Source: Periplaneta americana (Eukaryota; Arthropoda; Insecta; Blattodea; Blattidae). From it: a DNA stretch of 64,000 nucleotides. Made by a program: the position numbers and the translations under genes. The DNA is taken from NCBI RefSeq assembly GCF_040183065.1, contig NW_027185566.1, positions 186,001 through 250,000 of the forward strand, written 5' to 3'. Shown here piece after piece: positions 1 to 8,953 of the stretch; the stretch's first letter is position 1; every line of letters starts with the position of its first letter. Under the pieces are notes generated by a model. That model made no database searches. It was not told the origin of the DNA and saw only the letters and a program-made list of their open reading frames with translations.

Positions 1-257
1 TATGCACCTGCTGTTTGGTAAACCACAGTAACTTTTTTTTCACTTTCAATTTGTTCCTGAATTTTATTATCCATATAAGGTACTAAAGATTGAGCCGTAG
101 GTATAGGTGCCCAAGACCCTGATGGAGCATTGTATGAGATACCAGAATGTGCCTGAGCTGTTGTTGCAGATTGAGAAGAACTATCCTGCTGTGTTTGTCC
201 GAATCCAAAAGTACCTATTCCTAAAATACTTAGGGCGATAAATAATTGTTTTTTCAT
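1..257 (-). CDS. Exported protein of unknown function, 3' end outside window
   Basis: The gene runs off the left edge, so only about 85 N-terminal residues are visible. The start is an ATG at 257 preceded by a GGGAG ribosome site. The protein opens with two lysines and a hydrophobic stretch ending near GTFGFGQ, a plausible Sec signal peptide with cleavage before QTQQDSSS. The following segment is rich in Ser, Gln, Thr and Ala and looks disordered. It lies 57 bases downstream of the last V-ATPase gene on the same strand and could be read through from that operon. No family is recognised. Confidence 0.6.
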   Translation of the reverse strand, partial: MKKQLFIALSILGIGTFGFGQTQQDSSSQSATTAQAHSGISYNAPSGSWAPIPTAQSLVPYMDNKIQEQIESEKKVTVVYQTAGA

Positions 258-314
258 AAAAAAACTCCCTTTTCCAACTAATAAAAATATAGCTAAAAAA
301 TGGATTGCATCAAA

Positions 315-920
315 CTATTTTACAAACATAAGTTGTACAATGGCTGCTCTTTCCATTTCTGCTAGTTTGCCTTTGATTGTCTTAATAGCATCCTGAACAT
401 TCGGGATCAAAACATATTCTAGGGCATTGACTCTACGTCTTGTTGAAATAATTTCTTGAGCTAATTCAACAATTGCTTTTTCAGTTTCGGCTAATTGGAG
501 TAGTTTTTTTAACACAGATGCAAAAATATTTACAGATTCATCTAAAAGGGGTGAAGATTCCAGTGGACTATAGCAAAAAGTATCCCCTGAAATATTTACA
601 GTAAATGTTGGAACTCCTAAACTCAGAATTGTTTTTTGTCCAAATTCTATATCTGCACGAAGAGCAGGAGAAAGAATGGCTTCTTCTACCTGACTTTCTC
701 CCATAAAATTTTTTACCAACAAAAAACTTTGGTAAGCTTTTTGCAGATCTGTTTCCACCTCATCTCTTAGAGAGCCGTTTTCTTTAACTATATCCAAAAA
801 GTGCCGGACAAGCTGCTCTTGCTTGTCCTTCATGAGTTTGTGTCCTTTTTTAGCAATTTTTAGCCGTTTTCTGAGCTTTGCCAACTCCATTCTATTAGGA
901 TTAACCTGTATGTTTGCCAT
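315..920 (-). CDS. atpD: V-type ATP synthase subunit D
   Basis: The 201-residue product is the central stalk (rotor shaft) subunit of the A/V-type ATPase. It links the catalytic A3B3 head to the membrane ring. The N-terminal helix region (residues 5-60, rich in Lys, Arg and Leu) and the C-terminal helix with the family hallmark TRRRVNALEYVLIP (about 159-172) form the antiparallel coiled coil of the shaft. Length is normal for bacterial V-type D subunits (about 200-210). It is the last gene of the nine-gene operon and starts 14 bases after the B subunit stop. Confidence 0.95.
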   Translation of the reverse strand: MANIQVNPNRMELAKLRKRLKIAKKGHKLMKDKQEQLVRHFLDIVKENGSLRDEVETDLQKAYQSFLLVKNFMGESQVEEAILSPALRADIEFGQKTILSLGVPTFTVNISGDTFCYSPLESSPLLDESVNIFASVLKKLLQLAETEKAIVELAQEIISTRRRVNALEYVLIPNVQDAIKTIKGKLAEMERAAIVQLMFVK

Positions 921-934
921 AATAGTTCCTTGCG

Positions 935-2317
935 TTATTTATCTAGAAACTTTGGTAGAAACTCATCTAAGTATTCTACGCGAATTCTTTTGAGCTCTGT
1001 TCTTGGTAATTTAGAAAGAAGTTTCCAGCCTAAATCTAATGTTTCTTCGATACTTCTGTCATCATCCCATCCTTGATGAATATATTCTTTTTCAAAACTA
1101 TTGGCGAAAATATAAAACATCTTGTCAATTTCGGATAAAGCGGCTTCTCCCAAAATAGCTTCCAATTCTCTGGCTTCTAAACCTCTGGCATAGGCTGCAA
1201 AAAGTTGGTTAAAGACATCGGCATGATCTTTTCTCGTTTTTTCTGGTCCAATTCCTTTATCTTTCAATCTAGAGAGGGACTGAAGTACATCTACTGGAGG
1301 ATAAATACCAGTATTATGAAGAGGTCTTGAAAAAACGATCTGTCCTTCTGTAATATACCCAGTCAAGTCAGGAATAGGGTGGGTTTTGTCGTCTTCTGGC
1401 ATAGTCAAAATAGGGATCTGGGTAATAGAGCCTTTTTTATCTTTTACACGACCAGCTCTTTCGTATAATGTAGCCAAATCTGTGTACAGATAACCTGGGA
1501 ATCCCCTTCTACCAGGAACTTCTCTTCTAGTAGCCGAAATTTGTCTTAGAGCTTCACAATAGTTAGTCATATCTATCAAAATTACTAGCATATGCATGTC
1601 TTTTTCAAATGCTAGATATTCTGCTGCAGTTAAAGCAAGTCTTGGAGTTGTAATTCTTTCGATAGCAGGGTCATTAGCTAAATTGATAAACAGTACACTT
1701 CTTTCTAAGGCACCTGTTTTTCTAAATTCTTCTTCAAAAAATTTGGCTTCCTCAAAAGTAGTTCCCATAGCGGCAAAAACAACTCCAAAAGGTTCCGAAG
1801 AGCCTCTTACTTTTGCTTGTCTTGCAATTTGTGCCGCTAATCTGGAGTGAGCCATCCCACTCCCTGAAAAAATAGGGAGTTTCTGACCGCGAACCAGAGT
1901 ATTTAAACCATCAATAGTGGAAATCCCTGTTTGAATAAATTCATTTGGATAATCTCTTTCATAGGGATTCAAAGAAGACCCATTGACATCAATTCTTTGT
2001 TCTGGAACGATAGGGCTTCCACCATCAATAGGTCTTCCTTGTCCATCAAATATTCGACCCAACAAATCTGGGCTACAAGAGAGTTCTACCCCTTTACCCT
2101 GAAACATTACGCGAGTATTTTCTTTATCCATTCCACTTGTCCCCTCAAAAAGTTGGACAATGGCTATATCGTGGTCAACCTCTAGAACTTTTCCAGTTCT
2201 TGTGCTTCCGTCTTTTAGTTGGACTTTAACCAATTCATCGTACTTCGCACCAGAGACATCGGAAACCACCATAATGGGACCGTAAATATCTTTTATACTT
2301 TTATATTCTTGTGCCAT
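935..2317 (-). CDS. atpB: V-type ATP synthase subunit B
   Basis: This 460-residue protein is the non-catalytic nucleotide-site subunit of the A3B3 head. The P-loop position reads [18 protein letters not shown], the expected degenerate form lacking the GKT of catalytic subunits. Other family stretches are [20 protein letters not shown] and [19 protein letters not shown]. Length matches the family (about 460). The gene follows subunit A by 12 bases and has a GGGAG ribosome site before its ATG, so it is part of the same transcript. Confidence 0.97.
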   Translation of the reverse strand: MAQEYKSIKDIYGPIMVVSDVSGAKYDELVKVQLKDGSTRTGKVLEVDHDIAIVQLFEGTSGMDKENTRVMFQGKGVELSCSPDLLGRIFDGQGRPIDGGSPIVPEQRIDVNGSSLNPYERDYPNEFIQTGISTIDGLNTLVRGQKLPIFSGSGMAHSRLAAQIARQAKVRGSSEPFGVVFAAMGTTFEEAKFFEEEFRKTGALERSVLFINLANDPAIERITTPRLALTAAEYLAFEKDMHMLVILIDMTNYCEALRQISATRREVPGRRGFPGYLYTDLATLYERAGRVKDKKGSITQIPILTMPEDDKTHPIPDLTGYITEGQIVFSRPLHNTGIYPPVDVLQSLSRLKDKGIGPEKTRKDHADVFNQLFAAYARGLEARELEAILGEAALSEIDKMFYIFANSFEKEYIHQGWDDDRSIEETLDLGWKLLSKLPRTELKRIRVEYLDEFLPKFLDK

Positions 2318-2329
2318 GTTTTTCTCCCT

Positions 2330-4096
2330 TTATAGTTTTCCAAAACTATCTTGGATTTTATTTTTAATATCAATATATGCTGCATCTATCTCTTTTTCAG
2401 GAATATATCGGAATCGAGCAATATTTTCGCGAACTTCTAAATTAAAAAGTAACTTTACTGCTACTCCTTTTGCAATAGCTTTTTGGGCATCAGAATGGAA
2501 TGTTAAAATAATATCCATCATTTTTTGGATTTTATTTGGAGAACAGTAAGTGTCAATCTCGTGGAAACTATTTTGGTGTAAAAAATCTTCACGAATAGAT
2601 TTTGCTGTTTCTAAGATAAGTCTGTTGTCTGCAGAAAGAGATTCCGCTCCTACCAAACGAGCAATCTCTTCTAGCTCTGCCTCTTTTTGCAAAAGCTCCA
2701 TAACTTCTGTTCTCTGCTTTACCCATTCAGAATGGATATTCTGCACTAAATAATTATCTATATTGGGATAATAAAGAGAATAACTCCCTAACCAGTTGAT
2801 AGCAGGGAAGTGTCTTTTGTAGGCTAAAGAAGCATCTAAACCCCAAAAAACCTTAGCAACCCTCAGAGTGGCTTGAACGACAGGGTCAGACAAATCTCCA
2901 CCTGGAGGAGAAACAGCACCAATAGCGGTAACACTTCCTTCTCTTTTAGGATTTCCTAATGCTTCTACTTTTCCTGCTCTTTCATAAAATTCAGCAATAC
3001 GACTGGCAAGATAAGCAGGATATCCTTCATCTCCGGGCATTTCTTCCAATCTACCAGACATTTCTCGCAAAGCTTCTGCCCAACGTGAGGTCGAATCGCC
3101 CATCATAGCTACATCATAGCCCATATCTCTGAAATACTCTGCCAATGTAATACCTGTATAAATAGAAGCTTCTCTAGCAGCTACAGGCATATTAGATGTA
3201 TTGGCAATGAGGACCGTTCTTTTCATCAACGGTTGACCCGATTTTGGGTCAATCAATTCAGGAAATTCCATAAGAACATCGGTCATTTCGTTTCCCCGTT
3301 CTCCACAACCTACATAGACCACGATTTTTGCATCGGACCATTTTGCTAATTGATGCTGTGTTACTGTTTTTCCACTCCCAAAAGGTCCAGGGATACAAGC
3401 AGTTCCACCCTTAACTACTGGGAAGAGAGCATCAATAACACGCTGACCTGTAAATAAAGGTTCCGTTGGGAGAAATTTTTGTTTTACAGGTCTACTTTTT
3501 CTTATAGGCCATTTTTGCATCAGTGTGAGGGGAATTTGATGATCAGAGGTCTCCAGTTGTGCAATAACATCTGTGACCAAAAAAGATCCAGATCGGATAT
3601 CTTTAATTTTTCCTGTCAATATTTCACCAGAAGCTTTAAAAGGGATCATAATCTTATGGTTGATCAACACAGTTTCTTGTACTTCGCCAATAATATCTCC
3701 ACTCTGTACGGTATCACCATTATTGACGGTGGGTTTAAAATCCCATTTTTTTGTTCTGGATAAACCAGGAGCGGTAATTCCTCTAGCTATAAACGCAGAT
3801 TGTGACTGATCGGCTAAATCTTTAAGAGGTCTTTGGATTCCATCGTAGAAATTTTCTATAATTCCAGGTCCTAGTTCCACTACCAATGGTTCTCCTGTAC
3901 TAGTAACGGGTTCTCCAATTCCCAGTCCAGCGGTTTCTTCATAAACTTGGATAGAACAACTATCTCCGTGGAGTTCGATGATCTCTCCAATCAATCCCAT
4001 ATTTCCAACCTTGACCATATCAAACATTTTTGCTCCAGTAATTCCTTCTGCAAGAACTAATGGACCAGCTATTTTTGCAATTTTTCCTTCATTCAT
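2330..4096 (-). CDS. atpA: V-type ATP synthase catalytic subunit A
   Basis: The 588-residue catalytic subunit hydrolyses or makes ATP in the A3B3 head. It carries an intact P-loop, [17 protein letters not shown] (about residues 232-248), the A-type non-homologous region before it (around 110-190), and the conserved [21 protein letters not shown] segment in two adjoining pieces. Full length for the family is about 580-600, so it appears intact. It sits between subunits F and B, the order also seen in the Enterococcus and Thermus operons. Presence of A rather than F-type alpha/beta marks this as the archaeal/vacuolar type. Confidence 0.98.
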   Translation of the reverse strand: MNEGKIAKIAGPLVLAEGITGAKMFDMVKVGNMGLIGEIIELHGDSCSIQVYEETAGLGIGEPVTSTGEPLVVELGPGIIENFYDGIQRPLKDLADQSQSAFIARGITAPGLSRTKKWDFKPTVNNGDTVQSGDIIGEVQETVLINHKIMIPFKASGEILTGKIKDIRSGSFLVTDVIAQLETSDHQIPLTLMQKWPIRKSRPVKQKFLPTEPLFTGQRVIDALFPVVKGGTACIPGPFGSGKTVTQHQLAKWSDAKIVVYVGCGERGNEMTDVLMEFPELIDPKSGQPLMKRTVLIANTSNMPVAAREASIYTGITLAEYFRDMGYDVAMMGDSTSRWAEALREMSGRLEEMPGDEGYPAYLASRIAEFYERAGKVEALGNPKREGSVTAIGAVSPPGGDLSDPVVQATLRVAKVFWGLDASLAYKRHFPAINWLGSYSLYYPNIDNYLVQNIHSEWVKQRTEVMELLQKEAELEEIARLVGAESLSADNRLILETAKSIREDFLHQNSFHEIDTYCSPNKIQKMMDIILTFHSDAQKAIAKGVAVKLLFNLEVRENIARFRYIPEKEIDAAYIDIKNKIQDSFGKL

Positions 4097-4104
4097 AAAA
4101 ACCC

Positions 4105-4428
4105 CTATTTATTATCAAAAGATGCAGAGCCTAAGGCTTGTACAACTAAATCTTGAATATATTGTTTTCCTCGTGTATTTTCTTGTCCTAAGGATGGTAT
4201 TACCACAAACATAGGATAAACATTATTTTGGTATTTTTGTATTGTTAACTGTATATCCTCTACAATATTCTCCGTGAAAAAAATAATTTTTGTTCCATTA
4301 CTAATGTATGTCTCTAACGTGGATAAATTTTGCTCTTTTGATTTTTCCCAAAATAATGTGGACAAACCAATACTTCTAAAACCTAAAACGGTATCTCTAT
4401 GACCTACAACAATCGCAACATCTTTCAT
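4105..4428 (-). CDS. atpF: V-type ATP synthase subunit F
   Basis: This 107-residue protein fits subunit F (NtpG in Enterococcus naming), the small Rossmann-like rotor subunit that binds the D shaft. The N-terminal strand and loop [18 protein letters not shown] match the family pattern, and the segment [10 protein letters not shown] matches the usual 'T.e.a..i' region. Its start overlaps the stop of subunit C by four bases (ATGA), indicating translational coupling. Length is typical (about 100-110). Confidence 0.9.
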   Translation of the reverse strand: MKDVAIVVGHRDTVLGFRSIGLSTLFWEKSKEQNLSTLETYISNGTKIIFFTENIVEDIQLTIQKYQNNVYPMFVVIPSLGQENTRGKQYIQDLVVQALGSASFDNK

Positions 4429-5486
4429 ATAACCACCCTCAATTTAGATAAAATCCAAGAATGGGAGATATGACTTTCTTTTCCAGAAATTACCATACTG
4501 AGATTAGCGAACTCGATTTGTTTTAACCAAGAAAAAATGATAACTAAATCTTCATTGGCACATCGAGGTACCAAACGATGATAAAGCAAAAGTAAATATT
4601 CCTTAAAATATTTTTCTAAAGAAGAAAGATTTTGGGAATTTTTATAAGCCTCTAAACCCACTTGAATTTGTTTTGAATAAGCAAGGTTACTCAAAAGCTC
4701 ACTAATAGCATCCATATCTGAGGAGAAAATTTGAAATATTTTATTTTTTTTCAATGTTCCCGTAGGTACAAAGGCATCTGCAAGATCATCTTCTTCTTTA
4801 TCTGCTAACTTGAGTCGCAAGGCGGTTAAAATATTGATCATGTCCACTCGTGTTGTATAAAGAGTTGTAAGAATTTCACTTTGCATTTTTTTAAAAACAG
4901 AGCTGTAAAATAAATGAAGTTGTTGATCCCAAAATAAATCCAAATGATAAGAATCTTTTATTTTTTCTGCTTGACGATTGTATAGTCGCCAGATTTCTTT
5001 GAGATAGGGATTCAGAAAACTGTAAACTTTACCCTGAAAAAACCCTTCTAAATGTTCCAAAGACAAATTTCCTGTTATTGAAAAAGGCAACTCTTGAAAA
5101 TCTTTTTTTTCCAACAGACCTTTTGCTAAAACTTTCAAATTAAAAAAGTCCAATGGAATGAGAAAAAAATCTACAATCAGAGAATTTTTTGAAATACCGT
5201 AGCTTTTTTGACCCATACTATAGACAATAGAATGAATGTACCCGAGTTGAGCTGAATTGATATTCTCTTTGAACGAAACAGACTCATCTAACTCGTAATG
5301 ATAGGATTCTTTTAAAGTTCTATATATTTCCTCATAAGAATCAAAATCTACCAGCTTTTCGTAATCTTCTATTCTCAAAAGCCTTTGGTAGCTCAGTTTT
5401 AAGCGTGAATTAACAAAAGTATTATCCTGAGAAGATTTTATAGGCTTCCAGCTAGATGAATTAAATAAATTTTTCGTTCTAGTCAT
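4425..5486 (-). CDS. atpC: V-type ATP synthase subunit C (d-type)
   Basis: The 353-residue protein is placed as subunit C, the funnel-shaped socket joining the D/F shaft to the K ring. Sequence conservation is low, as usual. Support comes from the length, the largely helical composition, the RLKLSYQRLLRIEDYEKLVD opening (family proteins have a similar start after a short N-terminal tail), and its slot between E and F in a canonical operon. It overlaps the E gene by 8 bases at its start and the F gene by 4 bases at its end. Confidence 0.85.
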   Translation of the reverse strand: MTRTKNLFNSSSWKPIKSSQDNTFVNSRLKLSYQRLLRIEDYEKLVDFDSYEEIYRTLKESYHYELDESVSFKENINSAQLGYIHSIVYSMGQKSYGISKNSLIVDFFLIPLDFFNLKVLAKGLLEKKDFQELPFSITGNLSLEHLEGFFQGKVYSFLNPYLKEIWRLYNRQAEKIKDSYHLDLFWDQQLHLFYSSVFKKMQSEILTTLYTTRVDMINILTALRLKLADKEEDDLADAFVPTGTLKKNKIFQIFSSDMDAISELLSNLAYSKQIQVGLEAYKNSQNLSSLEKYFKEYLLLLYHRLVPRCANEDLVIIFSWLKQIEFANLSMVISGKESHISHSWILSKLRVVI

Positions 5487-6045
5487 AAAACTTCTGTCCT
5501 AAATAGTTTTCAATGTCGTAATAATGTTCTTCTATTATAGAAGAGATAGAAAAATTATAATCAAAGTTAGACTTTTCTATTATTACTCCACCTTCCAAAG
5601 ATTCCTTCTGTTGAAGGTTTACTTTTGTAGGTATGGATGTTTTTATTTTTTCGGAAAATTTTTGATAATCTCTATTAGAAAGATAAACACTATCCCCATC
5701 TTGAGCATATTGCTGTATGCGGTTTTGAATAAAAGAATAATAGATATCAGAACCTAATAATTCTTCTAAAGAAGTTTTTACCTTTTGTAAAATTTCATCT
5801 ATAATTTCTTGACGAGCCTGTAGAACTTTCTTTTTTTCGTTCATCTTGAATTCTAAAGTACTCCCCACAAACTTTTCTTTCTCTTCTCTTTCTATGAGTT
5901 TTGATGTATTTTCTTTGGCTTGGATGTACTCTTTTTCTAGTATATCCCTCTGATTTTGCCTTTTCTCATCAAATTCTCGACTTATTTCTTGTTTTATAGA
6001 ATCCACCGAAATTTGAATTTCTTTTTGTATACTTTCTAAACTCAT
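5479..6045 (-). CDS. atpE: V-type ATP synthase subunit E
   Basis: This 188-residue protein is the peripheral stalk subunit E. Residues 1-70 are a long charged helix (Glu, Lys, Gln rich) expected to coil with subunit G/H. The C-terminal globular part includes the segment EGGVIIEKSNFDYNFS, which resembles the family's 'GGv.v...dg...dnt' stretch. It is 10 bases downstream of subunit K and overlaps subunit C by 8 bases. Low conservation is normal for E, and the assignment rests strongly on operon position. Confidence 0.87.
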   Translation of the reverse strand: MSLESIQKEIQISVDSIKQEISREFDEKRQNQRDILEKEYIQAKENTSKLIEREEKEKFVGSTLEFKMNEKKKVLQARQEIIDEILQKVKTSLEELLGSDIYYSFIQNRIQQYAQDGDSVYLSNRDYQKFSEKIKTSIPTKVNLQQKESLEGGVIIEKSNFDYNFSISSIIEEHYYDIENYLGQKFYD

Positions 6046-6055
6046 AATTGGTTCC

Positions 6056-6508
6056 TTACCCTTTGAAAATGTTTAGTCCTAAAAGCATAATTGAAATAAC
6101 AAATCCCAAAATAGAATAAAATTCAATAAAAACAGCTAAAACTAACACTTTACCAGATTCGTTAGGATGCTTGACGGTCATTTCTACTCCCCCAGCACAA
6201 ACTTGACCTTGCCACATAGAAGATAACGCACATATGGCAACGGGTAAACAAGCAAATAAGAGAGATAGTCCTGAACTTACACTCATGCTTGCATCCAAAT
6301 GACTAATTGCTAAAAAGGCGATAACAAACCCGTAAATACCTTGAGTTCCAGGTAAAACAGAAAGGATAAGATATCTACCAAAATGTTTTGGTTCTTCCAT
6401 CATAGCTGCATTAACTGCTCCTCCAACATTCCTTAAACCAACAGATGACGCAATTCCTGAAATTCCTACTGCCAGAAATACCCCAATAACTCCTAATACA
6501 ATTCCCAT
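6056..6508 (-). CDS. atpK: V-type ATP synthase subunit K (proteolipid), Na+ site present
   Basis: The 150-residue membrane rotor subunit has four hydrophobic helices arranged as two hairpins. The ion-carrying carboxylate is E129 in the last helix (VFIEFYSILGFV). Residues matching the Na+ ligands of the Enterococcus hirae NtpK ring are all present: L52, T55 and Q56 in LPGTQGIYGF, Q100 in MWQGQV, and E129. This suggests sodium rather than proton coupling, which is an inference from ligand conservation. A strong AAGGAGG site precedes the ATG. K sits between I and E as in the Enterococcus operon. Confidence 0.95.
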   Translation of the reverse strand: MGIVLGVIGVFLAVGISGIASSVGLRNVGGAVNAAMMEEPKHFGRYLILSVLPGTQGIYGFVIAFLAISHLDASMSVSSGLSLLFACLPVAICALSSMWQGQVCAGGVEMTVKHPNESGKVLVLAVFIEFYSILGFVISIMLLGLNIFKG

Positions 6509-6546
6509 AAAATCCTCCTTAACACTAATTTTTTATAAATAAATTT

Positions 6547-8526
6547 TTATGGTTTATCTACATCTATATTTTTTTTTATCCAAAAATATTTAGATCTAAT
6601 TTGTAGTGGATTGAATGCCTCTCCACCGCCTTGAAAAAATTTTCCAAAGAATTCTACAAACTGTAATCTCATTGTATGTATAAATGCCCCTAAAATGGAT
6701 ATAACAGCGGCAAAAATATGTCCAACAAGCAATATAACAAAAAACAATATAATCATAATAATGGCAGAGATGCTGGATCCTATGGAATTAAAATGAATAC
6801 CAACCAAAAGTTGCGGAGTTAGCTCATTAATAGCTGCGGCAATAATCCCACCAGCCAGTCCCAATGCAAATAAACGTGCATAAGAAAGCAAGTCCCCCAC
6901 AATAGCTGTAAGTTCATAGACTCCATAAAATCCCCATAACAATCTACCTACAAAACTATCAGAATAATGTCTTCCAGAGGTTGCCCAAATAGCAATCACA
7001 TCCACAATAAAAATATTGGTTGCAACGGTGGTAAGATATTTTAAAGAGGGGATTTGCATTCCTAACACAGCCATTAATCCACATAACATAACAATAATGT
7101 GAGTTAATCCGTCAAAAATAGCACCAAAGATATCTCCACGTTTGAGGAGATGAGCAAATCGAATACAATACCCAAAAGTTAAATGAATAAAACCAGCTGT
7201 CAACGATATTCCTAAAGCCAACATAATTTGTTTTTCGGGCTGATACAAATACGGCACATGAATTCCCATTTTTTCAAAAGGAATAGCAAAATAAGTACCA
7301 GTAATGATCCCTACCACTATAGACATAAGACCACCATAAAAACAAATTCCCAAGAGCTTTCTTGTACTTTCTGCTAATCTCAATTTTTTACGAGCAAAAT
7401 GAGATAACAAAGCTAAAACCAGTCCAATACCAGCATCACCTACGGCTATACCCATAAAAACTGCAAAAAATGGTGCAAAAAATGGTGTTGGATCTAAATC
7501 TTCTTTTCCAGGTCGACTGTATATATCTGTTACAAATTCAAAAGGTTGAACTAATTTAGAGTTTTGTATGAGCGAAGGGTATTCCTCTTGTTCGTCTAGG
7601 GCAAGAATATCATAGTCACAACCAGAAATCCTCTCTAGAGTCTTTTCTAAAACAGTAATTTTATGAGTAGGAATATACGCCTCTGTACAAAATAAAAATG
7701 CATCTTCTTGAATATAAAACTGGGCTAAATCTTTGGCAATCTTATTGGATAGATAGTCATAAAAAATTTGCAATCTTTTTAGAGAAGCAGTATAGGATTG
7801 AAGTTGAATTTTTAAATTTTCTATTTTCTGTACCAAATTGAGTTTTTGATGAAATAAATCAGTGTAAAGAATTTTAAAAGAATCTTTTTTTGGTACAGGT
7901 CCTGTCCATTCCTGAAATTCTACCAATTTAAGATCATTTAGAATATCTTTGTAATACTCTTTATAACAGAAAAGGAAAACATATACACTATCTTGAGTTT
8001 GGGAGAGAATGTCAAAATCACAAAGGGAATGGAGAGAAATTTTTTGAAGTTCTGTCAAGTGTTCTTTCTCTATTTTTCCTAAAACTGGAACAAAATATCC
8101 CCCTGGTTCTAAGTCCAATGGAGTAATTTCTACATTTTTGAGTGCAGACAACATATCTAACTGATTTTCTGTATTGTTCAGTTCTAACTCTTTCTCGGTA
8201 ATTTTTTGTTGAACATCATAAATTTCGTCCACTAAATTATAATTATCTTGCAAAATGTCTCTTTGTCGAGCAAAAAACTCTTCTTCGGAAAGATATTGTA
8301 TTTGTGTTTGAGCTTTAAAGCCTAACTTAGCTTCAGCTTCCAGTATTTCTAGAACTCGCTCCAGTTTGTTCATATATTCTTCGGATTGGATCTTGGTTTT
8401 TCTGTAGCTTTCTGGTCCTAACTTGCGAAGTTCCACGACTCCTAGCTTCTGTAACTCCTCCAACAGAGCATCTTGGTTTTTTTTGACCCCAAAAATCCGT
8501 ACTTTACTTAGTGCTACAATCCCCAT
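6547..8526 (-). CDS. atpI: V-type ATP synthase subunit I (a-type stator)
   Basis: The 659-residue subunit has a cytoplasmic N-terminal half with coiled coil (about 1-330) and a C-terminal half with seven or eight hydrophobic helices. The membrane half carries conserved stretches: FMGIAVGDAGIGLVLALL, and DLLSYARLFALGLAGGIIA, whose Arg is the residue that faces the K-ring glutamate during ion transfer. Length and organisation match bacterial NtpI. It lies 15 bases after the G/H subunit gene and 38 bases before K. Confidence 0.96.
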   Translation of the reverse strand: MGIVALSKVRIFGVKKNQDALLEELQKLGVVELRKLGPESYRKTKIQSEEYMNKLERVLEILEAEAKLGFKAQTQIQYLSEEEFFARQRDILQDNYNLVDEIYDVQQKITEKELELNNTENQLDMLSALKNVEITPLDLEPGGYFVPVLGKIEKEHLTELQKISLHSLCDFDILSQTQDSVYVFLFCYKEYYKDILNDLKLVEFQEWTGPVPKKDSFKILYTDLFHQKLNLVQKIENLKIQLQSYTASLKRLQIFYDYLSNKIAKDLAQFYIQEDAFLFCTEAYIPTHKITVLEKTLERISGCDYDILALDEQEEYPSLIQNSKLVQPFEFVTDIYSRPGKEDLDPTPFFAPFFAVFMGIAVGDAGIGLVLALLSHFARKKLRLAESTRKLLGICFYGGLMSIVVGIITGTYFAIPFEKMGIHVPYLYQPEKQIMLALGISLTAGFIHLTFGYCIRFAHLLKRGDIFGAIFDGLTHIIVMLCGLMAVLGMQIPSLKYLTTVATNIFIVDVIAIWATSGRHYSDSFVGRLLWGFYGVYELTAIVGDLLSYARLFALGLAGGIIAAAINELTPQLLVGIHFNSIGSSISAIIMIILFFVILLVGHIFAAVISILGAFIHTMRLQFVEFFGKFFQGGGEAFNPLQIRSKYFWIKKNIDVDKP

Positions 8527-8541
8527 ATTAATACTTCCTTA

Positions 8542-8844
8542 CTATTGAATAATCAGCCTTGCAATCTCTTTTGCATAGAGATCCAAATTATTCTTATGTT
8601 GAGCCAATGACTCAGTTTGTTTTTTTGTCTGATCTGAAATTTTTTGACTTTCCTGTTGAAGCCTGTTCGAATACTCAACCTGTATACTTTTTTTATGGCT
8701 GGAGAGCTCTTCATTGATATTTTGCATCTTTAGAGTGTAATCTTTCTCTAAATTTTCTAAGGAGGTCTGCTGTTCTATCTTAAACCTTTCAATTTCCTCT
8801 ACTTTTGATTTTTCAAAATCTTTTAATAACGAATACTTATTCAT
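8542..8844 (-). CDS. V-type ATP synthase subunit G/H (NtpF-like)
   Basis: This is a 100-residue, almost wholly charged and helical protein (many Glu, Lys, Gln, Ser with heptad-spaced Leu and Ile). It is the first gene of the operon, the slot of ntpF in Enterococcus, whose product pairs with subunit E in the peripheral stalk. The sequence alone would only say 'coiled coil'. Operon position gives the identity. A GAGG site and an out-of-frame upstream ATG (8850-8852) precede the start. Confidence 0.75.
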   Translation of the reverse strand: MNKYSLLKDFEKSKVEEIERFKIEQQTSLENLEKDYTLKMQNINEELSSHKKSIQVEYSNRLQQESQKISDQTKKQTESLAQHKNNLDLYAKEIARLIIQ

Positions 8845-8876
8845 AATGCATAAACCTCAAAAGTATATTTAAGATT

Positions 8877-8905
8877 AAATTAAAACTAAATTAAGGCAAA
8901 GTCAA
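8877..8905 (-). promoter_or_regulatory. Candidate housekeeping promoter of the V-ATPase operon
   Basis: On the minus strand a TTGACT hexamer (8900-8905) is followed after 17 bases by TAATTT (8877-8882). This lies about 33 bases upstream of the first operon gene and downstream of the dnaG stop. The -35 is close to consensus; the -10 is weaker in an AT-rich setting. Confidence 0.4.
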
Positions 8906-8953
8906 GTTTTTTTTAAAAAAAAATATTTTCTGAGATAGGTTGGTGTTTTTTTG

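Noticed and set aside
1596-1850. Plus-strand frame of 84 codons inside atpB
   Set aside because: Lies wholly within a well-conserved gene on the other strand and resembles no protein; a shadow frame, like others inside large genes.
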